Source: Maribacter arcticus (lineage in GTDB: Bacteria > Bacteroidota > Bacteroidia > Flavobacteriales > Flavobacteriaceae). From it: a DNA stretch of 64,000 nucleotides. The position numbers and the translations under genes are program-made. The stretch covers positions 186,001-250,000 of the forward strand of contig NZ_FUYL01000002.1 in NCBI RefSeq assembly GCF_900167935.1, in the 5' to 3' direction. The first letter of the stretch is position 1, and each line of letters begins with the position of its first letter. Below, in pieces: positions 16,603-26,101 of the stretch. The notes below the pieces were generated by a model. It ran no database searches and was not told the DNA's origin. It was given only the letters and a program-made list of their open reading frames with translations.

Positions 16603-18087
16603 ATGCCCTCAAAAAGAAACAAAAAAGCATTTTTAGATTTTTTCGAGTTAAAGAGTAGCTTGGTATTCCTAATCTTTTTGATAGTTACCTTTTTTATTCG
16701 TTTTCCCTTTTTCTTTCGAGATTATATTGACCGAGATGAAAGTACTTTTATTCTTTTAGGCCAATCGTGGGTAGATGGTTTTCTACCCTATACCCAATTA
16801 TGGGATTTAAAACCTCCGTTAACTTTTGCTTTTTTTGCGGCAATTATATCTGTTTTCGGCAAAAGCTTTATTGCCATACGATTAGCAGGCGTTTTTTTAG
16901 TTGTCATTACTGCTTACTATACTTATAAGATAGCATTTTTGGTACTATCTAAAAAGGCTTCTATTATTGTTGGCTTGCTTTGTATTTTTCTTTTAAGTCT
17001 TTTCGGAAGCCTACAAGGCGTAATGTCAGAACATATTTGTATCGCGTTTTTTATACCAGCCCTCTATTTTTTACAAAGTAAAAAGACATTAGGTTTTACT
17101 TTCTTGGCAGGCTTATTAATGGGAGCTACCGTTATGGTGAAATTGAATATGGCTTTTCCTATATTCTTTATCGGCCTTTATCTTATTTACGAAGCATTAT
17201 CCTCGAAAAAGCATATCAATTTGCTTCATGTAATATTATTTGGAGTGGGTGTTTTAGCTGTTATTTTTGCCACAATACTGCCTTACTATCTTTCTAACCA
17301 AGCCATTATTTGGTGGGAATCTGTGGTTTTAGCTCCATTAGAATACACAGAAGCCAGAAGGTATTCTATTTTTAAACTAGCTCCAATATTTGTCATTATT
17401 GGTCTTTTTCTTTTCTACGCTTATAAAAGCAGCAGTCTTAATTTCAGAAATAGAACGATACTAATATTACTAGTTGCTATTGCCGGTGTATTGGTGTCTT
17501 TTGTAAAAGGCGGAAGAATTAATGGCCATTACCTTATACAATTACACCCTATGCTATTGATTTTGGTTGCAATTGTCATTCAGAAACTGACCACAGCTTA
17601 TAAGGCTAAAGTACCGAAATATGCACTACTCCTAGTTTTATTAATACCAGCGGAAAGTTATTTGGAATATGCCAATATTATAAAGAATAAATATGAACGC
17701 AACACCTTCTTTAATGGAGAGGGATTTTCTGTCCCTGCTTATATTAAAAACAAAAACTTAGAAACTAAAAACATATTGTTTTTTGAATACCATATCGGTT
17801 ATTGGAATTTAGACACCTTACCGCCAACGATTGCTTCGACCCACCCTAGTAACATTTGTAGAGATGAACTTTTTACTTTCTTTGACAACCCAAGAAAAAA
17901 TTCTATAGAAGAATTGAAATTTATTATGGAGGAATTACAACCAAAAACGATTGTCATACGCAAAGGCAGACGGATTTTGGACAAGAAAGAAATTGAAGAA
18001 AATGAATATATTGACGCGTATTTAGCCAAACATTATCACACATTTGCTACCGTTGAAAATGCAGAAATTCTACAACGTTTAGAGTGA
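16603..18087 (+). CDS. GT-C (ArnT/PMT-like) membrane glycosyltransferase
   Basis: The 494-residue integral membrane protein has about 10-12 helices over residues 18-350 and a soluble C-terminal domain. After the first helix the extracytoplasmic loop carries the acidic motif D43-R-D45-E46, the hallmark of GT-C enzymes that use polyprenyl-phosphate sugars (ArnT, PMT, GT39/GT83 families). The acceptor, lipid or protein, is unknown. It stands between the two halves of the biotin genes on the opposite strand, so it is not part of that pathway. Its last 9 bases overlap the 3' end of bioD tail to tail. Confidence 0.85.
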   Translation: MPSKRNKKAFLDFFELKSSLVFLIFLIVTFFIRFPFFFRDYIDRDESTFILLGQSWVDGFLPYTQLWDLKPPLTFAFFAAIISVFGKSFIAIRLAGVFLVVITAYYTYKIAFLVLSKKASIIVGLLCIFLLSLFGSLQGVMSEHICIAFFIPALYFLQSKKTLGFTFLAGLLMGATVMVKLNMAFPIFFIGLYLIYEALSSKKHINLLHVILFGVGVLAVIFATILPYYLSNQAIIWWESVVLAPLEYTEARRYSIFKLAPIFVIIGLFLFYAYKSSSLNFRNRTILILLVAIAGVLVSFVKGGRINGHYLIQLHPMLLILVAIVIQKLTTAYKAKVPKYALLLVLLIPAESYLEYANIIKNKYERNTFFNGEGFSVPAYIKNKNLETKNILFFEYHIGYWNLDTLPPTIASTHPSNICRDELFTFFDNPRKNSIEELKFIMEELQPKTIVIRKGRRILDKKEIEENEYIDAYLAKHYHTFATVENAEILQRLE

Positions 18088-18696
18088 CCTTAATATGCCT
18101 TCAAACTTATCGGCATATTTTTTAATGACCTCTTTATCAAATTTTTCCTCTTCATCAATTCTACCTAATGATGATACCCCAGTTTTTAACAAAATAATAT
18201 TTTCTGTTTGTGGATTAGATTCTCCACTAAACAGAACAGAAACTTCATATCCTTTATACTGCAACCAATTTATGGTCAATAAAGAATGATTAATACTGCC
18301 TAAATAATTTCTTGACACAACGACAACCTTATAATCTGGCATAATAATATCGAACAAAGTATCTTCCTCATTTAAGGGAACCAAAATTCCGCCAGATCCT
18401 TCTATTATTAAATTATTTTCTGTTTCAGGTTCATTGATATGAAATCTATCAATTCGAATACCATCGATTTCAGCAGCAGCATGCGGACTCATAGGAGATG
18501 TCAACTCATAACTACATGGGTGAAATTTGGTTTTACTATTCGAGATTAAACTTTTAACCCTGTCGGTATCTGAATTATCTAAATCTCCTGCTTGTATAGG
18601 CTTCCAATAATCTGCCTGTAAAGCTTCCGTAAAAATGGCCGAAGCAATAGTTTTTCCTACTCCTGTTGAAATTCCGGTAACAAAAATCTTCTGCAT
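18079..18696 (-). CDS. bioD: Dethiobiotin synthetase
   Basis: BioD closes the ureido ring of dethiobiotin from DAPA, CO2 and ATP. The P-loop is FVTGISTGVGKTIAS at the N-terminus; the substrate lysine lies in DYWKPIQAGD, and EGSGGILVPLNEEDT is the second conserved block. At 205 residues it is of normal length. It is the last gene of bioF-DUF2007-bioD, 7 bases after the middle gene, and its 3' end overlaps the glycosyltransferase on the other strand by 9 bases. Confidence 0.95.
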   Translation of the reverse strand: MQKIFVTGISTGVGKTIASAIFTEALQADYWKPIQAGDLDNSDTDRVKSLISNSKTKFHPCSYELTSPMSPHAAAEIDGIRIDRFHINEPETENNLIIEGSGGILVPLNEEDTLFDIIMPDYKVVVVSRNYLGSINHSLLTINWLQYKGYEVSVLFSGESNPQTENIILLKTGVSSLGRIDEEEKFDKEVIKKYADKFEGILRSL

Positions 18697-18703
18697 TCTG
18701 TTT

Positions 18704-19087
18704 TTACTTTAAGTTAGTGATCATACCACAATTTAGGCACTTATATTTTCTTTTTTCAAAAAATGGAAAAAGTTTATAAAAAACTCCTTTCCTATTATAA
18801 TAGGCTTCTGATTTTTGAGCTTTACAATTTGGGCAAACAATTGGTTCGCCTTCATTATCAATAGCATAAGCCCTAATTTCATTATATATAGCTACTGCCC
18901 TTTCTTTATCTTTAGAATAAACCTGTAATTTAACACCACCAATAGCATTGCTGATTATAGGGTCTGAATTCAGCGTATTTTCATCTCTAAGAAATACCGG
19001 TATCCCCTCAGATTCAAGTTTCCCCTTCACTATCTGTACATCTGCTACATATTCAAAAGTGGCAAGTTGGTAAAATTTATCTTCCAT
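18704..19087 (-). CDS. DUF2007 protein with zinc ribbon
   Basis: The 127-residue protein has a DUF2007 (signal-transducing-like) domain at about residues 5-75, recognisable from FEYVADVQIVKGKLESEGIPVFLRDE and the GGVKLQVYSKDKERAVAIYNEI strand-helix. A C-terminal zinc ribbon follows, with two CxxC pairs (IVCPNCKAQ and YKCLNCGM). No enzymatic role is known for the family. It lies between bioF and bioD with gaps of 6 and 7 bases, so it is co-transcribed with biotin synthesis; whether it acts in the pathway is unknown. Confidence 0.85.
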   Translation of the reverse strand: MEDKFYQLATFEYVADVQIVKGKLESEGIPVFLRDENTLNSDPIISNAIGGVKLQVYSKDKERAVAIYNEIRAYAIDNEGEPIVCPNCKAQKSEAYYNRKGVFYKLFPFFEKRKYKCLNCGMITNLK

Positions 19088-19093
19088 ATATAT

Positions 19094-20251
19094 CTAAATA
19101 AAGCCCGCTAACAATTTTACTAAAAGACCTATTTCTTCTTTTGAATTAAAACTGTGTAAACAAATTCTAAGTCTTTCTTGCCCTTCTGGCACTGTTGGTG
19201 CAAGAATCGCTTTTACATTAAAGCCTTTGTCAATGAGTTTTTTAGAAACTAGTTTTGCTTTTTTTGAACCAGCAATAATACAACCTTGTATAGCAGTATC
19301 ACTAGGTATAAAAAATTCATTTATCTTTTGAGAACTAATTTGCTTTTTGAAAAACTCAATGTTCTCTTTTAATATGTCTTTTGGCTCCTCACTCAATTCC
19401 TTAAAAAATGTATGCGCTGTTATTATAGATGCTAAAGTATGTGGTGTTAATGCTGTTGTATAGATAAAAGGTTTGGCGAAATTCACCAAATAATCTTTCA
19501 AATCTTCGGAACCTAATATAGCTGCACCGTGGCAACCAAACCCTTTTCCAAAAGTAACCGTTCTTGCAAATATCTCATTTTCAAGTCTTAACGCTGGTAT
19601 TAAACCTTCACCGTTTTCCCCTAATACCGCAACTGCATGAGCCTCATCTACTATTAAATTATAACCATTCGCTTTGGTGTACTTTGCAAATCCTTTTAAA
19701 TCAGGAGTATCACCATCCATAGAAAAAACACTTTCCGTAACTACATAAATAACCAGTTCATCATTCTTATTTCTATCAGAATTTAATTCTACTTTCTCTT
19801 TTAAACTATTTAGATCATTATGTGAAAAACTATACGCCTTCGCATTGCTCATACGTATACCTTCTCGAATACTGGCATGAACGAACTCATCATAAAAAAT
19901 TAAATCTCCACGTTGCGGTATGGCACTAAACAACCCCATATTGGCATCATAACCAGAATTAAAGACAAGCGCGGCATTTGATTTATAAAATGTCGCCAAT
20001 AATGGTTCTAGAATAGTATATAATTTATGATTACCCGACAATAGCCTTGATCCACCTGATCCGTTTGAAGCAACACTTTCGTTTAATAACAACTGAAACG
20101 TTTTTGAAAACAAGGTTTCATTTGTTGCAAAACCTAAATAGTCATTTGATAAAAAATCAATTAAACCATTTATAGCGTTTAATTGCCGAAAAGTCTCTTC
20201 CTTTTTACGGCTTGCTAAAATATTAAGCAATTTGTTGGGTATTTGGCTCAT
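19094..20251 (-). CDS. bioF: 8-amino-7-oxononanoate synthase
   Basis: BioF condenses pimeloyl thioester with alanine to give KAPA, the first committed step of biotin ring assembly. This alpha-oxoamine synthase shows FLSNDYLGFATN, NGSGGSRLLSGNH, the cofactor aspartate in LIVDEAHAVAVLG and the PLP lysine in VTFGKGFGCHGAAI. Length 385 is typical. It is the first gene of the bioF-DUF2007-bioD unit. A perfect -7 element ends only 4 bases before its ATG, so the transcript may be nearly leaderless. Confidence 0.95.
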   Translation of the reverse strand: MSQIPNKLLNILASRKKEETFRQLNAINGLIDFLSNDYLGFATNETLFSKTFQLLLNESVASNGSGGSRLLSGNHKLYTILEPLLATFYKSNAALVFNSGYDANMGLFSAIPQRGDLIFYDEFVHASIREGIRMSNAKAYSFSHNDLNSLKEKVELNSDRNKNDELVIYVVTESVFSMDGDTPDLKGFAKYTKANGYNLIVDEAHAVAVLGENGEGLIPALRLENEIFARTVTFGKGFGCHGAAILGSEDLKDYLVNFAKPFIYTTALTPHTLASIITAHTFFKELSEEPKDILKENIEFFKKQISSQKINEFFIPSDTAIQGCIIAGSKKAKLVSKKLIDKGFNVKAILAPTVPEGQERLRICLHSFNSKEEIGLLVKLLAGFI

Positions 20252-20543
20252 TCAACAAAAATAGCTTTTCTATGAAATGAAACTAACGTAATTAACGAAT
20301 TGACAAAGTTTTTCTCACTATATACTTCAAAATATTCAAAATTCACCAAGCAAACCTCAATTTCAATACGAAATTCATTTCACATACCTGATTAATAACC
20401 ACTTACAAAAATTAAAAAAATATTTTTATAGGATAAAATTAATGCCAGATGTTCTATTGACAAAGATATACCATACTTTTGCTTCTTTTTTTTAAAGAAA
20501 TTTCCTACTTTGGAAATTGCTTATCTCAGTTTGTGATGATACT
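20252..20543. other. 292-base divergent intergenic region bioF / PAS kinase
   Basis: AT-rich interval with no open frame of note. On the minus side it holds the bioF -7 element (20256-20263). On the plus side TACTTTTG at 20474-20481 matches TAnnTTTG exactly and could drive the PAS protein at 20544, with a TTGA at 20457 at a shorter spacing than ideal. No hairpin terminator or repeat was seen. Confidence 0.5.
20256..20263 (-). promoter_or_regulatory. -7 element of bioF
   Basis: Minus-strand TATTTTTG, an exact TAnnTTTG match and identical to the bioB element. It ends 4 bases before the ATG, which would put the transcription start at or next to the start codon. Confidence 0.4.
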
Positions 20544-23189
20544 ATGGAAGGGAATAATATTTTAGATAAAGAAAGAATTAAAACTTTAATGTCGTTCGAT
20601 GTTATGGACACTCTTCCTGAATCCATATATGATGACATTACATCACTTGCAGCTTCTATTTGCAAAACCCCAATTAGTCTTATATCATTAGTAGATAATA
20701 AACGACAATTTTTTAAATCTCACCATGGTTTAGATTTCAATGGAACATCATTAGAAGATTCTTTCTGCAAACATATTATAAGTAATGACAAAGATTTAAT
20801 GATTGTTGAAAACACTAATGATGATGAAAGATTTACGAATTATTCTCTAGTAAAAGAAAATCCAGGAGTTAGCTTTTATGCAGGTGCTTCACTAACCGCT
20901 TCGAATGGTAATCGTCTTGGGAGCTTATGTGTTATTGATTATGAAGCTCGAAAACTTAGTGAACAGCAAATAAATGGCCTTAAAACCCTAGCCAAACAAG
21001 TTGTAAAATTATTTGAGTTAAGAAGGTCAAAAAAGAATGAAGAAGATCAAAAAATAGATTTAGAAAGAAAAGGCAAACTATTAGAAAATATTGTAAAGGC
21101 TACAGAAATTGGTGTCTGGGAGCGTAATATTAAAGAAGACTCCATCATGCTCAGCGATGAAGCACTCCAAATAATTGGTTTGGATAAAGTGCCAATACAT
21201 CATTTTAAAACCAATAAATGGTTAGGTCTTATTCACCCAGAAGATTTAGCCATGGTTAAGGAACAATTTTTGAATTGTTGCGATTACCAATCTGTAGGTT
21301 GTGAAATTCAGTACAGAATAATGCATAAGAATGGTCAATTTAAATGGGTTCATGAAAATGGCAAAGTTCTGTCTTGGAACGATAAGCAAGAACCACTATT
21401 AATGTATGGCACCTTGCAGGATATCACTGAAAAAGTCCATAATCGTATCGAACTTGAAAGGGTGAAGAACAACCAAGAGGCCATGATTAATAGCACAAAA
21501 GATTTTATGTGGGCTATAGATTTAGACTTAAAATTAATTACTGCTAACACCTCATTTCATCAACTGATAAAAAGAAATTTAGGTCATTTTATTAAGGAAG
21601 GTGATTATGTGATTTCTGAAACCTTTAATGCTGAAATAAATAATAAATGGAAGGATTTCTATAACCGAGCTTCAACAGGTGAAAGGTTTTCAATTAAACA
21701 TAAAATTAAAGATCCATCAAAATACTTAACAAGTTATAATCAAACATCATTTAACCCATTGTATAATAAAGAAAGTAAACAAATTGGCATAACCTGTTTT
21801 TCAAAAGATATTACATCTGAGGTTTTGTCTCAACAAGTTTTATTGACTGCAAAGGAAGAAATGGAAAAAATAATGAATGCCTCATTAGATATTATTTGCA
21901 CTATAGATGAAGAAGGTTATTTCTTAAGTATTAATAAGGCTTGCAAAAGAATATGGGGTTATGAACCTAAAGATTTAATTGGCACTAATTATAAAGAATT
22001 AGTTTATGAAGAAGATATTGCATTAACACAAGACTCTGCAGATTCTGTTTTAGCAGGTGAAAAAGTTGTCAATTTTGAAAACAGATATCTACATAAGAAT
22101 AAAACGATTGTGCCAATGCTGTGGTCTTCTAACTGGGACGAAAAAGATGGAGTAATCTATTGTGTAGCTCGAGATATTACCGAAAAGAAAAAGGCTGAAC
22201 TTCAATTGGAAAATAGTGAGCGTCGTTTTAGAACATTGGTACAAGAAGGAAGTGATTTGATTGGCATATTAGATAAGGACGCGAATTTTATTTATGTAAG
22301 TCCGACATCAACACGAATTTTAAATACAACACCCCAAGGTTTTATTGGTAATAAAGTCTTTGATTTTGTACATGTTGATGATTATGAAATGTTTTACAAT
22401 CAGTTTCAAACCATATATAATAAAGCACAGATAACTATTGAACCATTTAGATTTAAGAACAAAGAAGGTAAATTAGTATGGATTGAAACTATTGCCACAA
22501 ACAAATTAGATGACCCTTCTATAAATGGAATAATTCTTAACTCAAAAGATATAACAGAAAAGAAAAAAGCTGCAGTACAATTAGAACAAAGTGAAAAGCG
22601 CTTTAAAACATTGGTGCAAGAAGGTAGCGATATGATTTGTATTGTTGATGAGCATGCAAATTTTTCTTATGCCAGTCCTACATCCACAAAAATACTAAGT
22701 ATAACACCCGAAGAATTCATTGGCACTAATGCTTTTGACTACGTTCACCCCGACGATTACGAAACCATTCATAATCAATTTATTAAGATTTTTGAAATAC
22801 CACAAGTTACAATTGGGCCTTTTAGGTTTAAACATGGAGATGGTAATTGGATATGGATGGAAACCATTGCGACAAATAAGCTTTATGAACCAACAATTAA
22901 TGGAATTGTAATCAATTCTAAAGATGTAACCACTAAAGTTCAACATTTAAACGCTATTGAAAAACAGAATGAGCAGTTAAAAAAAATCGCCTGGACGCAA
23001 TCTCATATTGTTAGAGCTCCTGTAGCACGATTAATGGGATTGATAAATTTAATAAGAGATGAAAAAAAGAATCTTCCATTTGAAGAAAAACAACGTATAC
23101 TCAATTATATAATTACTTCGGCAGATGAAATTGATTCCGTTATTAAAGAAATAATCAAAACTACCGCCAACGCAATAGATACAGAATAA
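20544..23189 (+). CDS. GAF/multi-PAS histidine-kinase-like protein without ATPase domain
   Basis: The protein (881 residues from the ATG at 20544; a TTG nine codons earlier is less likely) has a GAF domain (about 15-160), then five PAS-type sensor domains starting near residues 178, 308, 437, 558 and 682, and a short C-terminal DHp-like segment with the H-box TQSHIVRAPVARLMGLINLI (His821). It ends about 60 residues later, with no N-box, G1 or G2 motif, so the HATPase_c domain is absent. It cannot autophosphorylate by itself as written. The PAS pair at 558 and 682 is a near-repeat. The response regulator starts 5 bases after the stop codon, so the two form an operon. Confidence 0.9.
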   Translation: MEGNNILDKERIKTLMSFDVMDTLPESIYDDITSLAASICKTPISLISLVDNKRQFFKSHHGLDFNGTSLEDSFCKHIISNDKDLMIVENTNDDERFTNYSLVKENPGVSFYAGASLTASNGNRLGSLCVIDYEARKLSEQQINGLKTLAKQVVKLFELRRSKKNEEDQKIDLERKGKLLENIVKATEIGVWERNIKEDSIMLSDEALQIIGLDKVPIHHFKTNKWLGLIHPEDLAMVKEQFLNCCDYQSVGCEIQYRIMHKNGQFKWVHENGKVLSWNDKQEPLLMYGTLQDITEKVHNRIELERVKNNQEAMINSTKDFMWAIDLDLKLITANTSFHQLIKRNLGHFIKEGDYVISETFNAEINNKWKDFYNRASTGERFSIKHKIKDPSKYLTSYNQTSFNPLYNKESKQIGITCFSKDITSEVLSQQVLLTAKEEMEKIMNASLDIICTIDEEGYFLSINKACKRIWGYEPKDLIGTNYKELVYEEDIALTQDSADSVLAGEKVVNFENRYLHKNKTIVPMLWSSNWDEKDGVIYCVARDITEKKKAELQLENSERRFRTLVQEGSDLIGILDKDANFIYVSPTSTRILNTTPQGFIGNKVFDFVHVDDYEMFYNQFQTIYNKAQITIEPFRFKNKEGKLVWIETIATNKLDDPSINGIILNSKDITEKKKAAVQLEQSEKRFKTLVQEGSDMICIVDEHANFSYASPTSTKILSITPEEFIGTNAFDYVHPDDYETIHNQFIKIFEIPQVTIGPFRFKHGDGNWIWMETIATNKLYEPTINGIVINSKDVTTKVQHLNAIEKQNEQLKKIAWTQSHIVRAPVARLMGLINLIRDEKKNLPFEEKQRILNYIITSADEIDSVIKEIIKTTANAIDTE

Positions 23190-23194
23190 CTTAA

Positions 23195-23593
23195 ATGATT
23201 TACCAATTACTATTAATAGAAGACGATCCTATATTCACTTTTTTATTAAAAAAAGGAATTGAGGCCGCAGCACTAGAAGGTGATATACACAATTTTTCAA
23301 ATGGCTTAACTGCACTTGAATTTCTAACCAAAGAATATTCAAAAGAGGTCAATTATATTATTTTTCTTGATTTAAATATGCCTGTCATGAATGGGTGGCA
23401 GTTTATGGAGAAATTTGAAAAAATTGCAAGTACTGAAAACTGTATGGTCTTTGTTCTAACCTCTTCCGCCTATCAACAAGACATAGACAAACTAAAAGAA
23501 AAGCCATTGGTAGAGGAATTTGTAACTAAACCCATTACAGACTTTATATTAAAGGGAATTAAAAAAACTGTTGTAGCAAAGTTTGAAAATTAA
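23195..23593 (+). CDS. Single-domain response regulator
   Basis: The 132-residue protein is a lone receiver domain of the Rcp1-like group: acidic pocket LLIEDDPIF near the start, phospho-acceptor aspartate in IIFLDLNMPVMNGWQF, switch threonine/serine in VFVLTSSA, and lysine in VTKPIT. It has no output domain, so it probably signals through protein contacts or as part of a phosphorelay. It follows the GAF/PAS protein by 5 bases and is its expected partner. The two response regulators at 57790 and 58399 belong to the same subgroup. Confidence 0.93.
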   Translation: MIYQLLLIEDDPIFTFLLKKGIEAAALEGDIHNFSNGLTALEFLTKEYSKEVNYIIFLDLNMPVMNGWQFMEKFEKIASTENCMVFVLTSSAYQQDIDKLKEKPLVEEFVTKPITDFILKGIKKTVVAKFEN

Positions 23594-23690
23594 TACCCTA
23601 CCGAATTCACCTAAGTAGCATTTTATAATATAAAATTAAAGTTTTCAAATACATGAATTAGCTTCATTATCTTAGCTATAAAATCATTGT

Positions 23691-25487
23691 ATGCGATACT
23701 TACTCCTAATTTTTCTATCTGGTTTTCAGTCAATTCAACTATCTGCACAGATTAACAATTATTCTATTTCTTTTGAAAATGCTGTTCACCATGAGGCTAC
23801 TATAGTCGCATCTTTCGAAGAAATTACTACAGACACTTTAGCGTTAAGAATGAGCAGAACCTCACCAGGGCGCTATGCATTGCATGAATTTGCCAAAAAT
23901 GTATACAATTTTACTGCGAATGACGGTGAGGGTAATCCTTTGAAAATAACAAAAGAGAATCCGTATGAATGGAAGGTTTCAGGTCATGATGGTCAGGTAA
24001 ATATAAAATACACCTTATTTGCAAATAGAGGTGATGGTACCTATTCTCAGATAGATGAGAGCCATGCTCATTTAAATATACCAGCAACCTTTATGTATGC
24101 TCCTTCCCTAGCAAAGCGTAAGATTTTGGTTGACTTTAACCTTAGAGAAGATTTAAATTGGAAAGTTGCCACCCAACTACCCCATTTAAAGGATAATAAT
24201 TATAGCGCCCCAGACCTGTATTATTTTATGGATAGCCCTACAGAACTAAGTAATCATAAGGTTAGGGAATTCAATATTGACAATCAAACCGTAAAACTTG
24301 CTCTTCATGATCCAGGAACTGAGGAAGAAGCAGATGCATATTTTGAAAAGGTTAAAAAAGTAGTAATCACTGAAAAGGAAGTTTTTGGAGCACTACCCAC
24401 TTTTGATTATGGCTCCTATACTTTTTTAGCTTGCTACACACCAAATGCCTCTGGTGATGGTATGGAGCATAGAAACTCTACCATATTAACTAGCACCAGA
24501 ACTTTGGCAAACGGGGGTATGGAAGGAAATATAGGAACAGTCTCTCATGAATTTTTTCATAGTTGGAATGTTGAACGTATTCGACCAAAAACATTAGAGC
24601 CCTTTAATTTTGAAGAAGCCAATATGAGTGGAGAACTTTGGTTTGCAGAGGGCTTTACAAGTTACTACACCAACCTTATACTTTGTAGAGCACAGTTAAT
24701 TTCACCAGAAAAATACGTAGAGGGATTAACAGGTACCTTTAATTATGTTTGGAATTCTCCAGCCAGACAGTTTTTCAATCCTATAGAAATGAGTTTTCAG
24801 GCACCATTTGTAGATGCATCTACTTCAGTTGACCCTGTAAACCGAGAGAATACATTTATTTCTTATTATTCTTATGGAAGCGTTCTTGGTCTAGCTTTAG
24901 ATTTATCCTTAAGAGAGAAAGGCCTGAATTTAGATGATTTTATGAAGCAGGTTTGGGACACTTATGGAAAAACAGAGATACCATATTCTATAGAAAATTT
25001 AAACAAATCATTGAACTTATATGCAGGTGATGTATTTGGGAATAACTTCTTCAATAACTTCATCTACAAAAGCGATATGCCCAAGTATGCCGAACTTTTA
25101 AGCTCGGTTGGCGTAAATTACTCCCAAGAACCTAATGCCGCCTATTTTGGCGCCGCAGTATCTATAACAGACGATTTAAACGGTAAGATTCAAACCAATA
25201 CAAAAATTGGTAGTCCGGCATATAAAGCAGCCCTAGATAAAGATGATATCATTACGTCAATTAATGGAAAACCATTTCCGAACGGAGTTCAATTTGATGT
25301 CTTCATTAAAGAGTTTAAACCGAATGACAAGCTTTCGGTTACATTTTTAAGAGACACTCAGGAAAGAAATACAGAAGTGATTCTTGAGTCAGACCCAAGC
25401 TATACCATTAGTTTACAAGAAAAAAATGGTGAGAAGCTTTCGAAAAAAGTTTTAAAGGCACGAAATAATTGGTTAAAAGTTGAATAA
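23691..25487 (+). CDS. M61-family metallopeptidase with PDZ domain
   Basis: The 598-residue protein has a signal peptide (about residues 1-20), an N-terminal beta-rich domain, the zinc motif HEFFHSWN (His near residue 286) with the third ligand glutamate in LWFAEGFTSYYT, and a C-terminal PDZ domain (about 480-570: KIGSPAYKAALDKDDIITSINGKPF). This is the glycyl-aminopeptidase (M61) layout. It should act on peptides in the periplasm or outside the cell, with the PDZ domain recognising substrate ends. The acetyltransferase gene begins directly after the stop codon. Confidence 0.92.
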   Translation: MRYLLLIFLSGFQSIQLSAQINNYSISFENAVHHEATIVASFEEITTDTLALRMSRTSPGRYALHEFAKNVYNFTANDGEGNPLKITKENPYEWKVSGHDGQVNIKYTLFANRGDGTYSQIDESHAHLNIPATFMYAPSLAKRKILVDFNLREDLNWKVATQLPHLKDNNYSAPDLYYFMDSPTELSNHKVREFNIDNQTVKLALHDPGTEEEADAYFEKVKKVVITEKEVFGALPTFDYGSYTFLACYTPNASGDGMEHRNSTILTSTRTLANGGMEGNIGTVSHEFFHSWNVERIRPKTLEPFNFEEANMSGELWFAEGFTSYYTNLILCRAQLISPEKYVEGLTGTFNYVWNSPARQFFNPIEMSFQAPFVDASTSVDPVNRENTFISYYSYGSVLGLALDLSLREKGLNLDDFMKQVWDTYGKTEIPYSIENLNKSLNLYAGDVFGNNFFNNFIYKSDMPKYAELLSSVGVNYSQEPNAAYFGAAVSITDDLNGKIQTNTKIGSPAYKAALDKDDIITSINGKPFPNGVQFDVFIKEFKPNDKLSVTFLRDTQERNTEVILESDPSYTISLQEKNGEKLSKKVLKARNNWLKVE

Positions 25488-26021
25488 ATGAATATAAGTT
25501 ATACTACTGCAAGCACAAGCGAAGAATTATTACAAATTCTGTCATTGCAGCGAATGAATTTAAAATCAGCTATTTCTATCGAAGAAATGCAACACGAAGG
25601 ATTTGTAACGGTTGAACATGATTTTGAACTATTAAAACGCATGAATGACTATTGTCCACATATTATAGCAAAGGATAATGAAATCGTTATTGCCTATGCA
25701 CTTAGCATGACAGAAGATTTTAAAGATGAAATATCAGTTTTAAGGCCTATGTTCAATGAATTGGATGCCAACCATATTCAAAATTTTCTAACCATGGGTC
25801 AAATTTGCATTGCTAAAACTCACAGAAAGATGGGTGTTTTCAAAGGATTATATGGTGCAATGAAAAAATTCTCCTATCCCAAGTATGAATATATTATTAC
25901 AGAAGTTGATGCAACAAATACACGTTCTTTAAACGCTCATTTGGCAGCAGGATTTGAAAAACTATGCACCTACCACAGCTTAGGGCAAGACTGGGAATTG
26001 ATTTCCTTAAAAATTTCTTAA
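25488..26021 (+). CDS. GNAT-family N-acetyltransferase
   Basis: The 177-residue protein has the GNAT fold: the acetyl-CoA-binding region is in MGQICIAKTHRKMGVFKGLYGAMKKF, an R/Q-x-x-G-like loop in which the usual second glycine is K-M-G-V-F, followed by the strand YIITEVDATNTRSLNAHLAAGFEKL, with the conserved N-x-x-S-x-x-x-x-x-x-x-G-F pattern. Substrate is unknown. It shares a start-stop junction with the M61 peptidase, so co-expression is certain if the upstream gene is transcribed; a link such as acting on peptides released by it is only speculation. Confidence 0.85.
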   Translation: MNISYTTASTSEELLQILSLQRMNLKSAISIEEMQHEGFVTVEHDFELLKRMNDYCPHIIAKDNEIVIAYALSMTEDFKDEISVLRPMFNELDANHIQNFLTMGQICIAKTHRKMGVFKGLYGAMKKFSYPKYEYIITEVDATNTRSLNAHLAAGFEKLCTYHSLGQDWELISLKIS

Positions 26022-26101
26022 TTAATTGATAATTTATTTTTTATTATTGTTTTTCGATAATTTTTATATATATGTTATCGTTAAACAATAATTATTAAAT
26101 T

